A stretch of 64,000 nt of DNA from Nocardia sp. BMG111209 (GCF_000381925.1 NZ_KB907307.1:1984001-2048000); one strand, 5' to 3'; shown: positions 31,520 to 40,114, numbered from the stretch's first letter. Translations and numbers: made by a program. The notes: a model not told the origin generated them from the sequence alone.

Positions 31520-32620
31520 ATGCGGATCGGTGTGCACCGGCTGGCCATGGCCCACCCCGGTGACGTGACGGCGCTGCGGGCCCTGGTCGAATCCGGGGAG
31601 ATCGACCCGGGCACGATCGTGGCGACCATCGGCAAGACCGAGGGCAACGGCGGCGCCAACGATTTCACCCGCGCCTACGCGACAACGGTTCTGGCACAGT
31701 ATCTCTCGACGGTGCGGAAGCAGACCCCGCAGGAGGTCGAGGAGCAGGTCGCGTTCGTGTGGTCCGGCGGCTGCGAGGGTGTGCTGTCACCCCATGTCAC
31801 CGTGTTCACCCGCGAGGACACCGCGGCCGGCGACCCGGACGGGACGAAGCGGCTGGCCCTGTCGGTCCAGCGCACCCGCGACCTGCGCCCCGAGGAGGTC
31901 GGGCGGACCGTGGCGGCCGAGGAGGTCGCCGCCGCGGTCCGCCGGGCGCTGGATGACCTCGGCTGCGACGTCGAGGACGTCCACTATGTGCAGGTGAAGG
32001 GCCCGCTACTGACCCCCGCCGGTATCGCGGACGCCCACACCCGGGGCGCCGAGGTGGTCACGACCGACCCGAACCGGTCGAAGGCCTATGCCCGCGGCGC
32101 CACCGCGCTCGGCGTCGCACTGGCCCTCGGCGAGGTCGCCGCCACGGCGGTGACCGACGCGGCGATCGCCACCGACCTGACCCTGTACTCGAATGTCGCC
32201 TCCACCTCCGCCGGCGGCGAGCTGACCGCCTGCGAGGTGATCGTCCTCGCGAATTCCACGCGGGCCACCAGCCCGTACCGCATCGGCCACGCCACCTTGG
32301 CCGATGCGATCGACCTCGCCGGCGTGCGGGCCGCCCTCCGCGCCGCCGGGCTCGAATTCGACTGCGAGCCCGGCGAATTCGAGCGCGGCCGGATCGCCGC
32401 GGTGTTCGCCAAGGCGGAGGCGCCGGTCGGCGGGCTGCTGCGCGGGCAGCGGACCACCATGCTGTCGGACGCGGACATCAACTACGAGCGGCACTCCCGC
32501 GCCGCCGTGGGTGCGCTGATCGCCGCCCAGACCGGCGACGCGCGCATCTTCGTCTCGGGCGGGACGGAACACCAGACGCCGCCCGGCCAGGCGCCGATCG
32601 CGGCGATCGTGGCACTGTGA
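31520..32620 (+). CDS. Ring-opening amidohydrolase, barbiturase/cyanuric acid hydrolase (AtzD) family
   Basis: 366 aa with the length and three-repeat 'Toblerone' design of this small family, which opens cyclic ureides such as barbiturate and cyanuric acid. All three Ser-Lys pairs can be located: Lys39 (GKTEGNG) with Ser82 (WSGGCEG), Lys160 (VQVKGPLL) with Ser228 or Ser230 (VASTSAGGE), and Lys298 (FAKAEAP) with Ser346 (FVSGGTEHQTPPG). The ATG at 31520 follows AAAGGA, 29 bp after the FAH gene. I cannot tell barbiturase from cyanuric acid hydrolase by eye. The neighbours (no AtzE/AtzF amidase) fit neither known pathway exactly. Confidence 0.93.
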   Translation: MRIGVHRLAMAHPGDVTALRALVESGEIDPGTIVATIGKTEGNGGANDFTRAYATTVLAQYLSTVRKQTPQEVEEQVAFVWSGGCEGVLSPHVTVFTREDTAAGDPDGTKRLALSVQRTRDLRPEEVGRTVAAEEVAAAVRRALDDLGCDVEDVHYVQVKGPLLTPAGIADAHTRGAEVVTTDPNRSKAYARGATALGVALALGEVAATAVTDAAIATDLTLYSNVASTSAGGELTACEVIVLANSTRATSPYRIGHATLADAIDLAGVRAALRAAGLEFDCEPGEFERGRIAAVFAKAEAPVGGLLRGQRTTMLSDADINYERHSRAAVGALIAAQTGDARIFVSGGTEHQTPPGQAPIAAIVAL

Positions 32621-32657
32621 ACGTCCGCGAACACGGCAGGTGAGAGGAGAGCATCCG

Positions 32658-33326
32658 GTGACTTCGCCATCCGGCGACCACCCGCAGCGAGCCGTACCGC
32701 TGCGGGTCCGGATCCGGGACACGGTGCGGTCCAGGATCTTCGAGGGCTACTACCCGGTCGGCACCCGGCTGGTCGAACGGGATCTGGCCGCCGAGTTCGG
32801 TGTGTCGCGCCTGCCGGTGCGAGAGGCGGTGCGGATGCTCATCCAGGAGGGCCTGCTCGCCGAGCGGTCCACCCGTGGCGCGATCGTCGCCGAACTGACC
32901 GATCGCGATGTCGAGGATCTGTTCGAGATGCGGTTCGCCCTGGAGGTGCTGGCCACCCGGCTGGCCGCGCGGCGGGCCGGCCCGGCGGACATCGCCGCGC
33001 TGCGCGCCCTGGTCGACACGGCCGCCGCGGCGGTCGAGCGCGGCGATGCCCAGGCGGCCCACCGGGCCAACAGCGACCTGCACGACGAGATCACCCGGAT
33101 CGCCGGAAATCGGTTCCTGCGCGCGGCACTCGAACCGTTGCAGGGCCGGATGCACTGGCTGTTCCGGCATGTCACCGATATGACCGAACTGGTGGACGAA
33201 CACCGCGCACTGGTCGAGGCGATCGCCAGCGGCGATCCCGAACTCGCCGATGCCCAATCCCTGCACCACGTCGGCAAATACCGCGACCAATATCCGCACA
33301 CCGCACCGGGAGAGGACCGCCGATGA
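32658..33326 (+). CDS. GntR-family regulator, FCD (FadR) subfamily
   Basis: 222 aa starting at the GTG at 32658 after GAGGAGA. The N-terminal winged helix includes GYYPVGTRLVERDLAAEFGVSRLPVREAV (residues about 20-55). The helical FCD domain follows with metal/ligand positions such as HRANSDLHDEI and VDEHRALVEAI. It sits inside the operon, its stop overlapping the next ATG, so it is most likely autoregulated with the pathway and released by a pathway acid. The palindrome at 29136 is its probable site. Confidence 0.93.
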   Translation: MTSPSGDHPQRAVPLRVRIRDTVRSRIFEGYYPVGTRLVERDLAAEFGVSRLPVREAVRMLIQEGLLAERSTRGAIVAELTDRDVEDLFEMRFALEVLATRLAARRAGPADIAALRALVDTAAAAVERGDAQAAHRANSDLHDEITRIAGNRFLRAALEPLQGRMHWLFRHVTDMTELVDEHRALVEAIASGDPELADAQSLHHVGKYRDQYPHTAPGEDRR

Positions 33327-34747
33327 CCGACCTGATCGTCGCCCACGGGCTCGTCGTCGGCGGGACACATTCCGCCACAGCGCATGTCGTCGTCGACGAC
33401 GGCCGGATCACCGCACTCCTCGATGCCCGGCAACCGGTTCCGCCGGCCGACCGCGTGATCGACGCCACGGACCGGGTCGTCCTCCCCGGCGGCGTCGACG
33501 GCCACTGCCACGTCGCCCAGATCACCGGCCCCTACCGCACTCTCGACGACTACGCGCTCACCACCGCCGCCGCGCTGCGCGGGGGCACCACCACGATCCT
33601 CGATTTCGGTATCCCGCGCGACGCGACCGAAACCCCGCTCGCGGCAATCGAGAACAAGCTCGACCTCGCCCGGCAGGCGCGCTGCGACGTGGGGCTGCAC
33701 GCCTCGGTGATCGACTGGGACCCGACCGTCGCGGACCAGCTGGAACGGCTCGCCGCACTCGGCGTCCGCTCGGTGAAGCTCTACATGACCAACCGCGGCG
33801 TCACGATGGCCGGCAACGACACGGTGCTGAAGGTGATGCGCGAGATGGCCCGCCTCGACGGCCTCACCTATGTGCACGCCGAGCACGACGCGATCGTCGT
33901 CGACTGCACCCACGAGCGTGCCGCCGCCGGCGAGATCGGCATCGAGCACCTGCACCGGACCCGCCCGGAACTGGCCGAGGAGGCATCGGTCCGGGAGGTG
34001 CTGGCCATGGCCGAATACACCGGCGCGCCGGTGTATTTCGTGCACCAGTCCACCCCCGGCGCGGTGGATCTGGCCCGCGCCGCCCGTGCCCGGGGCCTGG
34101 CGGTGCACTCGGAGACCTGCCCGCACTATCTGATGCTGGACGACCGCGTGTACGCCGGGCGGGTACCCGAGTGGTACGCCTGCTGCCCGCCGATGCGCTC
34201 ACCGGAAACCGTTGCCGCACTGCGTGACCGGTTCGCCGCGGGAGCCATCGACACCGTCGCGAGCGACCACTCCTGTTACGACCTCACCCAGAAACGCGCG
34301 CACCGCGACGATGTCCGCCTGATGCCGCACGGCCTGCCCGGGGTCGAGACCCGGATGCCGGTCGCGTTCACCGCCCTCACCGACACCCTCGGATCGTGCT
34401 CGGATCCCGTTGTTCTGCAACGCTTCGCCGACCTGTTCGCGGCCGCGCCGGCCCGCATCAACGCGATACCGGGCAAGGGCGTGATCGCCCCCGGCTACGA
34501 CGCCGATCTGGTCGTGCTCGACCCCGCCGAAACCCGCACCGTCGCCGCCGCGGACCTGCACATGGGCAGCGATTTCAGCCCGTTCGAGGGTATGCGACTG
34601 CGCGGCTGGCCGCAGGTGGTGATCGCCGCCGGGCGAATCGTGCTCGACGGCAACGGCTTCCACGACCCCGGGCCGGTCGGCCGCTACCTGCCCCGCCTCG
34701 GCTACCGGGACCGCCGCCCACTGGTCACCACCCGGGACCGAGCGTGA
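33323..34747 (+). CDS. Hydantoinase/dihydropyrimidinase-type amidohydrolase
   Basis: 474 aa of the metal-dependent amidohydrolase superfamily, which opens cyclic amides such as hydantoin, dihydropyrimidines and imides. The binuclear site is complete: His61 and His63 (GHCH), the carbamylated Lys152 (SVKLYMT), His185 (YVHAEH), His241 (VHQST) and Asp315 (ASDHS). The start overlaps the GntR stop (ATGA), and the stop overlaps the next GTG. Two different ring-opening hydrolases in one operon suggest two successive ring or amide cleavages, or a double-ring substrate. Confidence 0.93.
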   Translation: MTDLIVAHGLVVGGTHSATAHVVVDDGRITALLDARQPVPPADRVIDATDRVVLPGGVDGHCHVAQITGPYRTLDDYALTTAAALRGGTTTILDFGIPRDATETPLAAIENKLDLARQARCDVGLHASVIDWDPTVADQLERLAALGVRSVKLYMTNRGVTMAGNDTVLKVMREMARLDGLTYVHAEHDAIVVDCTHERAAAGEIGIEHLHRTRPELAEEASVREVLAMAEYTGAPVYFVHQSTPGAVDLARAARARGLAVHSETCPHYLMLDDRVYAGRVPEWYACCPPMRSPETVAALRDRFAAGAIDTVASDHSCYDLTQKRAHRDDVRLMPHGLPGVETRMPVAFTALTDTLGSCSDPVVLQRFADLFAAAPARINAIPGKGVIAPGYDADLVVLDPAETRTVAAADLHMGSDFSPFEGMRLRGWPQVVIAAGRIVLDGNGFHDPGPVGRYLPRLGYRDRRPLVTTRDRA

Positions 34748-35481
34748 CCACCGCGCGGCGACCGGCCCGCCTGGGCATGATCGTGCCGTCGTCGAACACC
34801 TGCCTGGAACCGACCACCCACCGGATGCTCACCGGCCGTGACGATGTCACCGTCCACGCGACCCGGGTGGCGGTCACCCGCATCGCCGTCGACGACGACT
34901 CCGACCGCCAATTCGATCTCGGCGCCATGCGCGCCGCGGCCGCACTGCTGGCGACCGCCGATGTCGACCTCATCGTCTGGAACGGCACCGCGGGCTCCTG
35001 GCTCGGCGCGGACCACGACCGCGCCATGGTCGCCGACATCGAAAGCGCCACCGGCATTCCCGCGACCACCTCGACCCTCGCCTGCACCGCCGCCTACGAC
35101 ACGTTCGGCATCACCACGGTCGGCCTGCTCACCCCGTACACCGCCGACGTCGCCGCGCGCATCGCCGAGCGCTACGCCGAGGACGGCATCACCGTCGGGG
35201 CCTCGTGCGCGCTCGGCCACACCGACAACGAATCCTTCGCCCGCATCACCCCCGAGGAACTGCTGCTGCCCTCGCGCCGGCTGGCCGCCACCGGACCCGA
35301 CGCACTGGTCTACCTGTGCACCAACATGTACGGGGCGCCGATCGCGGCCCGCGTCGAAGCCGAAACCGGCATCCCGGTCCTCGACTCCGTCGCCGTCACC
35401 CTGTGGTGGTGCCTCCGGCTGATCGGCGCCGGCCCACTCGATCCGCACTGGGGAGCACTACTCGCCCGCCCGCCCGGCTGA
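34744..35481 (+). CDS. Asp/Glu racemase-fold enzyme resembling arylmalonate decarboxylase
   Basis: 245 aa, GTG start overlapping the previous stop (GTGA). The opening GMIVPSSNTCLEP is typical of the maleate isomerase/arylmalonate decarboxylase group. Racemases and maleate isomerase use two Cys residues. Here the first position is Gly81 (NGTAGSW) and only the second, Cys192 (YLCTNM), remains. That Gly/Cys pattern is the one of arylmalonate decarboxylase (Gly74/Cys188), so a cofactor-free decarboxylation of a malonate-type acid is a reasonable prediction. It is the last gene of the operon. Confidence 0.88.
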   Translation: MTTARRPARLGMIVPSSNTCLEPTTHRMLTGRDDVTVHATRVAVTRIAVDDDSDRQFDLGAMRAAAALLATADVDLIVWNGTAGSWLGADHDRAMVADIESATGIPATTSTLACTAAYDTFGITTVGLLTPYTADVAARIAERYAEDGITVGASCALGHTDNESFARITPEELLLPSRRLAATGPDALVYLCTNMYGAPIAARVEAETGIPVLDSVAVTLWWCLRLIGAGPLDPHWGALLARPPG

Positions 35482-35591
35482 CGGGCCACGATAGTGTCGA
35501 CGGTGAGGCCGGACTTCGGTTGCGCGCATACGGTTCTCGTTCGCGACCGCGGGACCGACCTCCGGACGGCGAGGTGGAGAGGAGTGCGGGG

Positions 35592-36206
35592 ATGGGCAGG
35601 CGGCGCAGACGCCGGACGTCGAACACGCTGGGGTTGCTGATCATGGCGGCCGCCGCCGCTACGGTGCTCGTCCCGCGCGCGGTGCACGCGGCCGCCGCCG
35701 AGGCCCACATCCTGATCACCGTCGCCGTATGCCTGCTGACCGCCGTCGTCGTCGCCGTGATTCTCCGGGCGTGGTACCGGTTCCGGGCACGAGCCCGCGA
35801 GGATGCCCGCACGCTGGCGGCGCTACGGCAGAACGCGCTGACCCCCAGGGAATTCGAGGAAGCGCTCGCGGCACTGTGCCGCCGCGACGGCTGCACCGAG
35901 GTCCGGGTGGTCGGCGGCGCCGGCGATCTCGGCGCCGACGTCATCGCCCGAGCGCCGGACGGTCGCCGAATAGTGTTGCAGGCCAAGCGCTATCGCAACG
36001 GACGGGCGGTGGGCAGTCAGGACGTGCAGCGCTTCGGCGGCACCGCGCACACGATCCACCGGGCCGATATCGCCGCGGTCGTCACCACCGCGCAGACTTT
36101 CACCGCGCAGGCCCAGGACTACGCGGACCGGGCCGGGATCCGGCTGGTCGCGGCGAAAGCCCTGGCGGCGTGGGACACCCGCACCGGACCACCCCCGTGG
36201 GATTGA
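35592..36206 (+). CDS. Membrane-anchored Mrr-like restriction endonuclease domain protein
   Basis: 204 aa from the ATG at 35592, with GAGAGGAG upstream. Two hydrophobic segments (about residues 14-32 and 42-62) are followed by a Mrr/type IV restriction-like domain. The PD-(D/E)xK core is visible as GDLGADVIARAPDGRRIVLQAKRY (Asp at 115, Gln-x-Lys near 131-133), and GSQDVQRFGGTAHTIHRADIAAVVTTA follows. Such proteins are widespread in actinobacteria. Whether they defend against foreign DNA is unknown. No methyltransferase is adjacent. Confidence 0.86.
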   Translation: MGRRRRRRTSNTLGLLIMAAAAATVLVPRAVHAAAAEAHILITVAVCLLTAVVVAVILRAWYRFRARAREDARTLAALRQNALTPREFEEALAALCRRDGCTEVRVVGGAGDLGADVIARAPDGRRIVLQAKRYRNGRAVGSQDVQRFGGTAHTIHRADIAAVVTTAQTFTAQAQDYADRAGIRLVAAKALAAWDTRTGPPPWD

Positions 36207-36251
36207 TCCGGGCCCCGCGCAACCGGCGTGGATAATGTCGGGGTGACCGGT

Positions 36252-36782
36252 ATGCAGCGAATCTCGGTGGTGGGGACGTCCGGTTCGGGTAAGAGCACGC
36301 TGGCGCGAAACATCGCCGACCGGCTCGCAATTCCGTACATCGAATTGGACGCGATTCACCACCAGCCGGGCTGGACGGCGATGCCGGAGAAGGAATTCCG
36401 GGCCACGGTGGCCCGACGCATCGCGGGTGACGCCTGGGTGGTCGACGGCAACTATCTCGGCAAGCTCGGCGACCTCGTCTGGGCCCGCGCCGACACCGTG
36501 GTGTGGTTCGACCTCCCCCGCGCCGTGGTCATGCGCCGGATCACCGGCCGGACGCTGCGCCGCGCGCTGACCCGCCGCGAATTGTGGAACGGCAACCGGG
36601 AAAGCCTGCGCAACATGGTTTCCCGCGACCCGGACCGATCGGTGATCCTGTGGGCCTGGAACACCCACTCCACCAACCGCGATCGCTATCTGACCGCCCA
36701 GAACGCACCGGAATACCGGCATCTGAGATTCGTCCGCCTCCGCTCCCGCCGGGACACGGACGAATTCCTGGACGGCCTGTGA
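36252..36782 (+). CDS. P-loop kinase-like protein (adenylate kinase/FlaR type)
   Basis: 176 aa from the ATG at 36252; a GTG at 36243 is in frame. The Walker A VVGTSGSGKSTLA starts at residue 6, followed by LDAIHHQPGW, WVVDGNY and WFDLPRAVVMRRITGRTLRRAL, the pattern of small nucleotide-kinase-like 'topology modulation' proteins. The substrate is unknown. It stands alone between the Mrr-like gene and the membrane-protein pair. Confidence 0.87.
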   Translation: MQRISVVGTSGSGKSTLARNIADRLAIPYIELDAIHHQPGWTAMPEKEFRATVARRIAGDAWVVDGNYLGKLGDLVWARADTVVWFDLPRAVVMRRITGRTLRRALTRRELWNGNRESLRNMVSRDPDRSVILWAWNTHSTNRDRYLTAQNAPEYRHLRFVRLRSRRDTDEFLDGL

Positions 36783-36929
36783 CGTCCGCCCTCGCACCGA
36801 TCCACGGCGCCGATACCGGAGTACAGGCCGAATTCTCCCGGCCACCAGCGGAACTCGGCACCCGATCCGCCACGGGCCGGTCGGCCGGTTCCGAAGCGGC
36901 CGGCGCCACGAATTGTCATACGCTGCACT

Positions 36930-37502
36930 GTGATCATCAGAGCGTCCGAATCCCTCCGCATGCGGTTCATCGCGCTGGCGCCGGCGCTGCTCGTCTGCGC
37001 GGGGATGAGCGCGACGATACTCGCCGCCGCAGTCGATCATGCCGCGTACCACACCATGACCTGCGGCGGCACCCGGTCGATGCCGGTGCAGGCGGCCGTT
37101 CTCCTCTCGCTGGCGCTGGCGGCCGCGATCCTCGCGCTCACACTCGTATTTCGGCCCGGGGAAGGGCGGTTTCGGGCCGGGCCGAACGCGCTCCACACCT
37201 GGACCACCATCGTGACGTTCGCGGCGACGGTGATCCCCGGATGCTTCTGGGGGCCCAGGGATCAGCACGGAATCGATCCGACGGCCGGGCCGCTGTGGGC
37301 CGTGTGGTCGATCGCCGCACTGCTCACCGTCGTCACCGCGCGGGGTTGCCGCTCGATCCTGCGAACCCGGGGTTCGAAGGAAGGCCCGTCGTGGATCGTC
37401 GTCGGCATCGGCGTTCTCGCCACCGCGGCCGTACTGGGCAAGATCGTCGACAGCTGCTGGCTGGATCCCGAAGTGCTGCAGAAGATCTGCTGGGCCGGGT
37501 GA
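36930..37502 (+). CDS. Small membrane protein, copy 1 of a tandem duplication
   Basis: 190 aa, GTG start at 36930. Four predicted membrane segments; a shared loop reads GPRDQHGIDP near residue 108, and the C-terminus ends with SCWLDPEVLQKICW. The next gene encodes a homologue with the same segments (GPRDQHGIDP, SFWLDPHTLRKVCW), and the bases just before the two GTG codons are also similar (CATAC, then GTGATCAT). No family is recognised. The -10-like CATACG element a few bases before the start suggests a leaderless mRNA. Confidence 0.8.
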   Translation: MIIRASESLRMRFIALAPALLVCAGMSATILAAAVDHAAYHTMTCGGTRSMPVQAAVLLSLALAAAILALTLVFRPGEGRFRAGPNALHTWTTIVTFAATVIPGCFWGPRDQHGIDPTAGPLWAVWSIAALLTVVTARGCRSILRTRGSKEGPSWIVVGIGVLATAAVLGKIVDSCWLDPEVLQKICWAG

Positions 37503-37536
37503 CGCCGGACCGCGCGGTTGGGACATACTCGGCACG

Positions 37537-38136
37537 GTGATCATGGGATCGCGAACCTCGTTGCGGGCCTACTCGGTTGCCCTGATACCGGCCCTGCTCA
37601 TCTGCGTCGGGATGGCCGCGACGGTCGCCGCCACCGCGCTCGAGAACGCCGCCTATCGGGGCATGGGCTGCACCTGGACCGCACCCCTGCCGATTCCGGA
37701 AGCCGTGCTCTCGTCGCTCGCGGTGGCAGCGGGCGTGGCGGCGTTCACCATCGCGCTGTGGCCCCTCGACCGGACCCTTCGGGACGGGCGGTTCCGCGAC
37801 GTCCACGCTACGTTCCGCACGCTGACCACCATCGTCGCGGCCGCGGGCACCGTCGTCGGCGGCTGGCTGCGCGGCCCGCGCGACCAGCACGGGATCGACC
37901 CGGCCGCAGGGCTGACCTGGGCGATATATCTGGTCGTGGCCCTCATCACCGCCGCCACGATCCGGGGAGCCCTGGAGGTGTGGTGGGCTCGCGGCTCGCG
38001 GGATCCGGTGCTGTGGATCGTGCTCGGTATCGGCCTCGTGGCCTCCGCGGTCTGTCTGGCGGGCCTCGGCGACAGCTTCTGGCTCGATCCGCACACCCTA
38101 CGGAAGGTCTGCTGGTACGGGATCGCCCATCCCTGA
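37537..38136 (+). CDS. Small membrane protein, copy 2 of a tandem duplication
   Basis: 199 aa, GTG at 37537 (an ATG two codons later is possible). Its layout is parallel to the preceding gene, with membrane segments near 12-32, 55-75, 90-108 and 145-165 and the conserved GPRDQHGIDP loop. The copies are clearly diverged in sequence, so the duplication is not recent. A CATACT element lies just upstream, at the same distance as CATACG before copy 1. Function unknown. Confidence 0.8.
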   Translation: MIMGSRTSLRAYSVALIPALLICVGMAATVAATALENAAYRGMGCTWTAPLPIPEAVLSSLAVAAGVAAFTIALWPLDRTLRDGRFRDVHATFRTLTTIVAAAGTVVGGWLRGPRDQHGIDPAAGLTWAIYLVVALITAATIRGALEVWWARGSRDPVLWIVLGIGLVASAVCLAGLGDSFWLDPHTLRKVCWYGIAHP

Positions 38137-38141
38137 CCGGA

Positions 38142-38158
38142 CGGAGTATTACTCTGTC
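38142..38158. promoter_or_regulatory. TetR operator candidate, copy 1
   Basis: CGGAGTATTACTCTGTC lies 4 bp before the TetR start, containing the palindrome GAGTATTACTC (38144-38154). It matches 16 of 17 bases with 38888-38904, in front of the acyl-CoA dehydrogenase. Confidence 0.72.
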
Positions 38159-38162
38159 TGCC

Positions 38163-38858
38163 GTGGGCATCCGTGAACGAGTTCTGGCGGCCGCGCTCGC
38201 CTGCTTCATCGAGGAAGGGTACGAGCGCGCCACGATCGCGCGGATCCGGGAGCGCAGCGGGGTGTCCAACGGTGCGCTGTTCCACCATTTCCGGACCAAG
38301 GAGGCGATCGCCAGCGCGCTGTACGTGGACTCGATCGCCTCGGTCCAGGACGGGTATCGGCAGGTGCTCGCCGCGAATCCGGCCGCGCTGGCCGATGCGG
38401 TCGGCGGGGTGATCCGTCACCAGTTGCGCTGGATCGAGGAGCATCCCGATCGGGCCCGGTTCGTGTATTCGCAGGGCCGGCTCGACTGGTCGACCGAGGC
38501 GGGCCTGCGCCTGCGGGAGATGAACGAGGAGCTGAACCACGAATATCGGCGCTGGCTGGCGCCTTTCGTCGAGCGTGGGGAGGTGCGGGAGCTGCCGATG
38601 ACCGTCGTCGTCGCGCTCGTCACCGGCCCCGCGCACGCCATCGCGCAGCAGTGGCTGGCCGGCCAGCTACCCGGCTCGGCGAGTGAATTCGCGGAACATC
38701 TGATCGCCGCGGCCGTCGCCGGGCTGACGGGCACACCCGCCGCGCCGCCGAGCCGCCCCGGCCCGGTCGAGGGCCGCATCCGGATCCAGTTGCTCGACGC
38801 CGACGGTGCGGTGGTCGGCGAGGGTGACGGTGTCGCCCGGCTACACCCGCCGGAGTGA
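38163..38858 (+). CDS. TetR-family regulator of the following acyl-CoA dehydrogenase
   Basis: 231 aa from the GTG at 38163. The HTH is at about residues 8-50 (GYERATIARIRERSGVSNGALFHHF). There is a C-terminal extension after the usual TetR core, ending in LLDADGAVVGEGDGVARL. The operator copy only 4 bp upstream means it very likely represses itself; a second copy precedes the next gene. Many TetR regulators next to acyl-CoA dehydrogenases sense acyl-CoA, which is a reasonable guess here. Confidence 0.9.
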   Translation: MGIRERVLAAALACFIEEGYERATIARIRERSGVSNGALFHHFRTKEAIASALYVDSIASVQDGYRQVLAANPAALADAVGGVIRHQLRWIEEHPDRARFVYSQGRLDWSTEAGLRLREMNEELNHEYRRWLAPFVERGEVRELPMTVVVALVTGPAHAIAQQWLAGQLPGSASEFAEHLIAAAVAGLTGTPAAPPSRPGPVEGRIRIQLLDADGAVVGEGDGVARLHPPE

Positions 38859-38879
38859 CACTCCGCAACCCCTACCGAG

Positions 38880-38904
38880 CAATACTCCGGAGTGTTACTC
38901 TGTC
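38880..38904. promoter_or_regulatory. TetR operator candidate, copy 2, before the acyl-CoA dehydrogenase
   Basis: The 17-mer at 38888-38904 matches copy 1 at 16 of 17 bases. It overlaps an imperfect palindrome AATACTCCGGAGTGTT (38881-38896). It lies 32 bp before the acyl-CoA dehydrogenase ATG. Confidence 0.75.
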
Positions 38905-38935
38905 CGCATCGTTGGGGACAACAGGGAGCAGCCCG

Positions 38936-40114
38936 ATGACCGTCGCATCGCCGATCCGGACCGAATACTTCGAGCTACCAGCCGATCTCACCCGGCTACA
39001 GACCCGGGCACAACAGGTCGCCGCGACATTCGCGGACCGCGCGGCGGAGGTGCGCCGGCACCTGCTCGACCATGCCGAGATACATCCCGAACTGTGGAAT
39101 GCGTTCCGCGACAACGGCTGGACCCGCCTCGCACTGCCCGGCGCCGAGGGCAGCCTGCTCGGCCTGGCCCTGGTACTCGAGGCGTTCGCGGCCGAGGGCA
39201 TCGTGTTGTGGCTGCCGGTGCTGTCCACCGCCGTCGCCCATGCCCTCGCACAGACCGGTCCCCGCGAACTCCGGGACGTGTGGCTGCCGCGGATCGCCGA
39301 CGGCACGGCGCATCTCGGCATGGCCGCCACCGAACCGCACAGCGGCCACAACCTTTTCGGCGTGCGCACCGAGATCCGCCGTGCCGGTGACCATTTCACG
39401 ATCACCGGGGTCAAGCAGATCACCTCCGCACTCGATGTGGTCGATCGCGTGCTGGTGTTCGGTCGCGCCGGCACGGGCGCCGGCCACACCTGCGTGCTGC
39501 TGGATCCGCGCACCGCGGGTGCGTCGATCACGGAGATACCCATGGGTTTTCGCGAGGGCGTGCGCCAATTCCGGCTCGACCTGGCCGATGTCGTCGTACC
39601 CGCCGACGCGCTCGTGGGTGCGGAGGGCCGCGGGACGGCCGTGATGTGGCCGTTCACCCACATCGAACGCACCCTCACCGCCGCATTGTGCGCGGGCACC
39701 GCCGCCTACAGCCTCACCCGGGCCGTCGACCGCGCCCGCCACCGCGTCATCGCCGCCGACCGGCCGATCGGCGTCCATCAGGCCGTCGCGCATCCCCTCG
39801 CCGCCCTGCACGCCCGGCTGGCCGCGACCCGGTTGCTGGTCCACCGCACCGCCGCCCGCATCGACGCCGGCGCCGACCCGCAGGTCATCGCCGGTGACAG
39901 CAACGCGGCCAAGGTACTCGCCGCGGACCTCGCCTTCGACGCCGCCGACCGCGCCCTCCAGGTGTTCGGCGCCGACGCCTGGGACGAGCGGGCGGGCTGG
40001 CTGGACGTCTTCCTCGATGCTCGCCTGTCCCGTTCCGGCCCGGTCAGCAACGAATTCGCCCTCAACCACCTCGCGCAGCACGTGCTCGGCCTGCCCGCCG
40101 ACACCCCGCACTGA
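38936..40114 (+). CDS. Acyl-CoA dehydrogenase-family protein
   Basis: 392 aa from the ATG at 38936 after AGGGAG. It follows the acyl-CoA dehydrogenase order: an alpha-helical N-terminal domain, the beta domain with HLGMAATEPHSGHNLFG, HFTITGVKQIT and VLVFGRAGTG, then the C-terminal helical domain. The usual C-terminal RD(A/S)R...YEGTNEI region is changed to FLDARLSRSGPVSNEFALN, so the standard catalytic Glu position is not obvious. Substrate unknown. Likely co-regulated with the TetR gene. Confidence 0.87.
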   Translation: MTVASPIRTEYFELPADLTRLQTRAQQVAATFADRAAEVRRHLLDHAEIHPELWNAFRDNGWTRLALPGAEGSLLGLALVLEAFAAEGIVLWLPVLSTAVAHALAQTGPRELRDVWLPRIADGTAHLGMAATEPHSGHNLFGVRTEIRRAGDHFTITGVKQITSALDVVDRVLVFGRAGTGAGHTCVLLDPRTAGASITEIPMGFREGVRQFRLDLADVVVPADALVGAEGRGTAVMWPFTHIERTLTAALCAGTAAYSLTRAVDRARHRVIAADRPIGVHQAVAHPLAALHARLAATRLLVHRTAARIDAGADPQVIAGDSNAAKVLAADLAFDAADRALQVFGADAWDERAGWLDVFLDARLSRSGPVSNEFALNHLAQHVLGLPADTPH

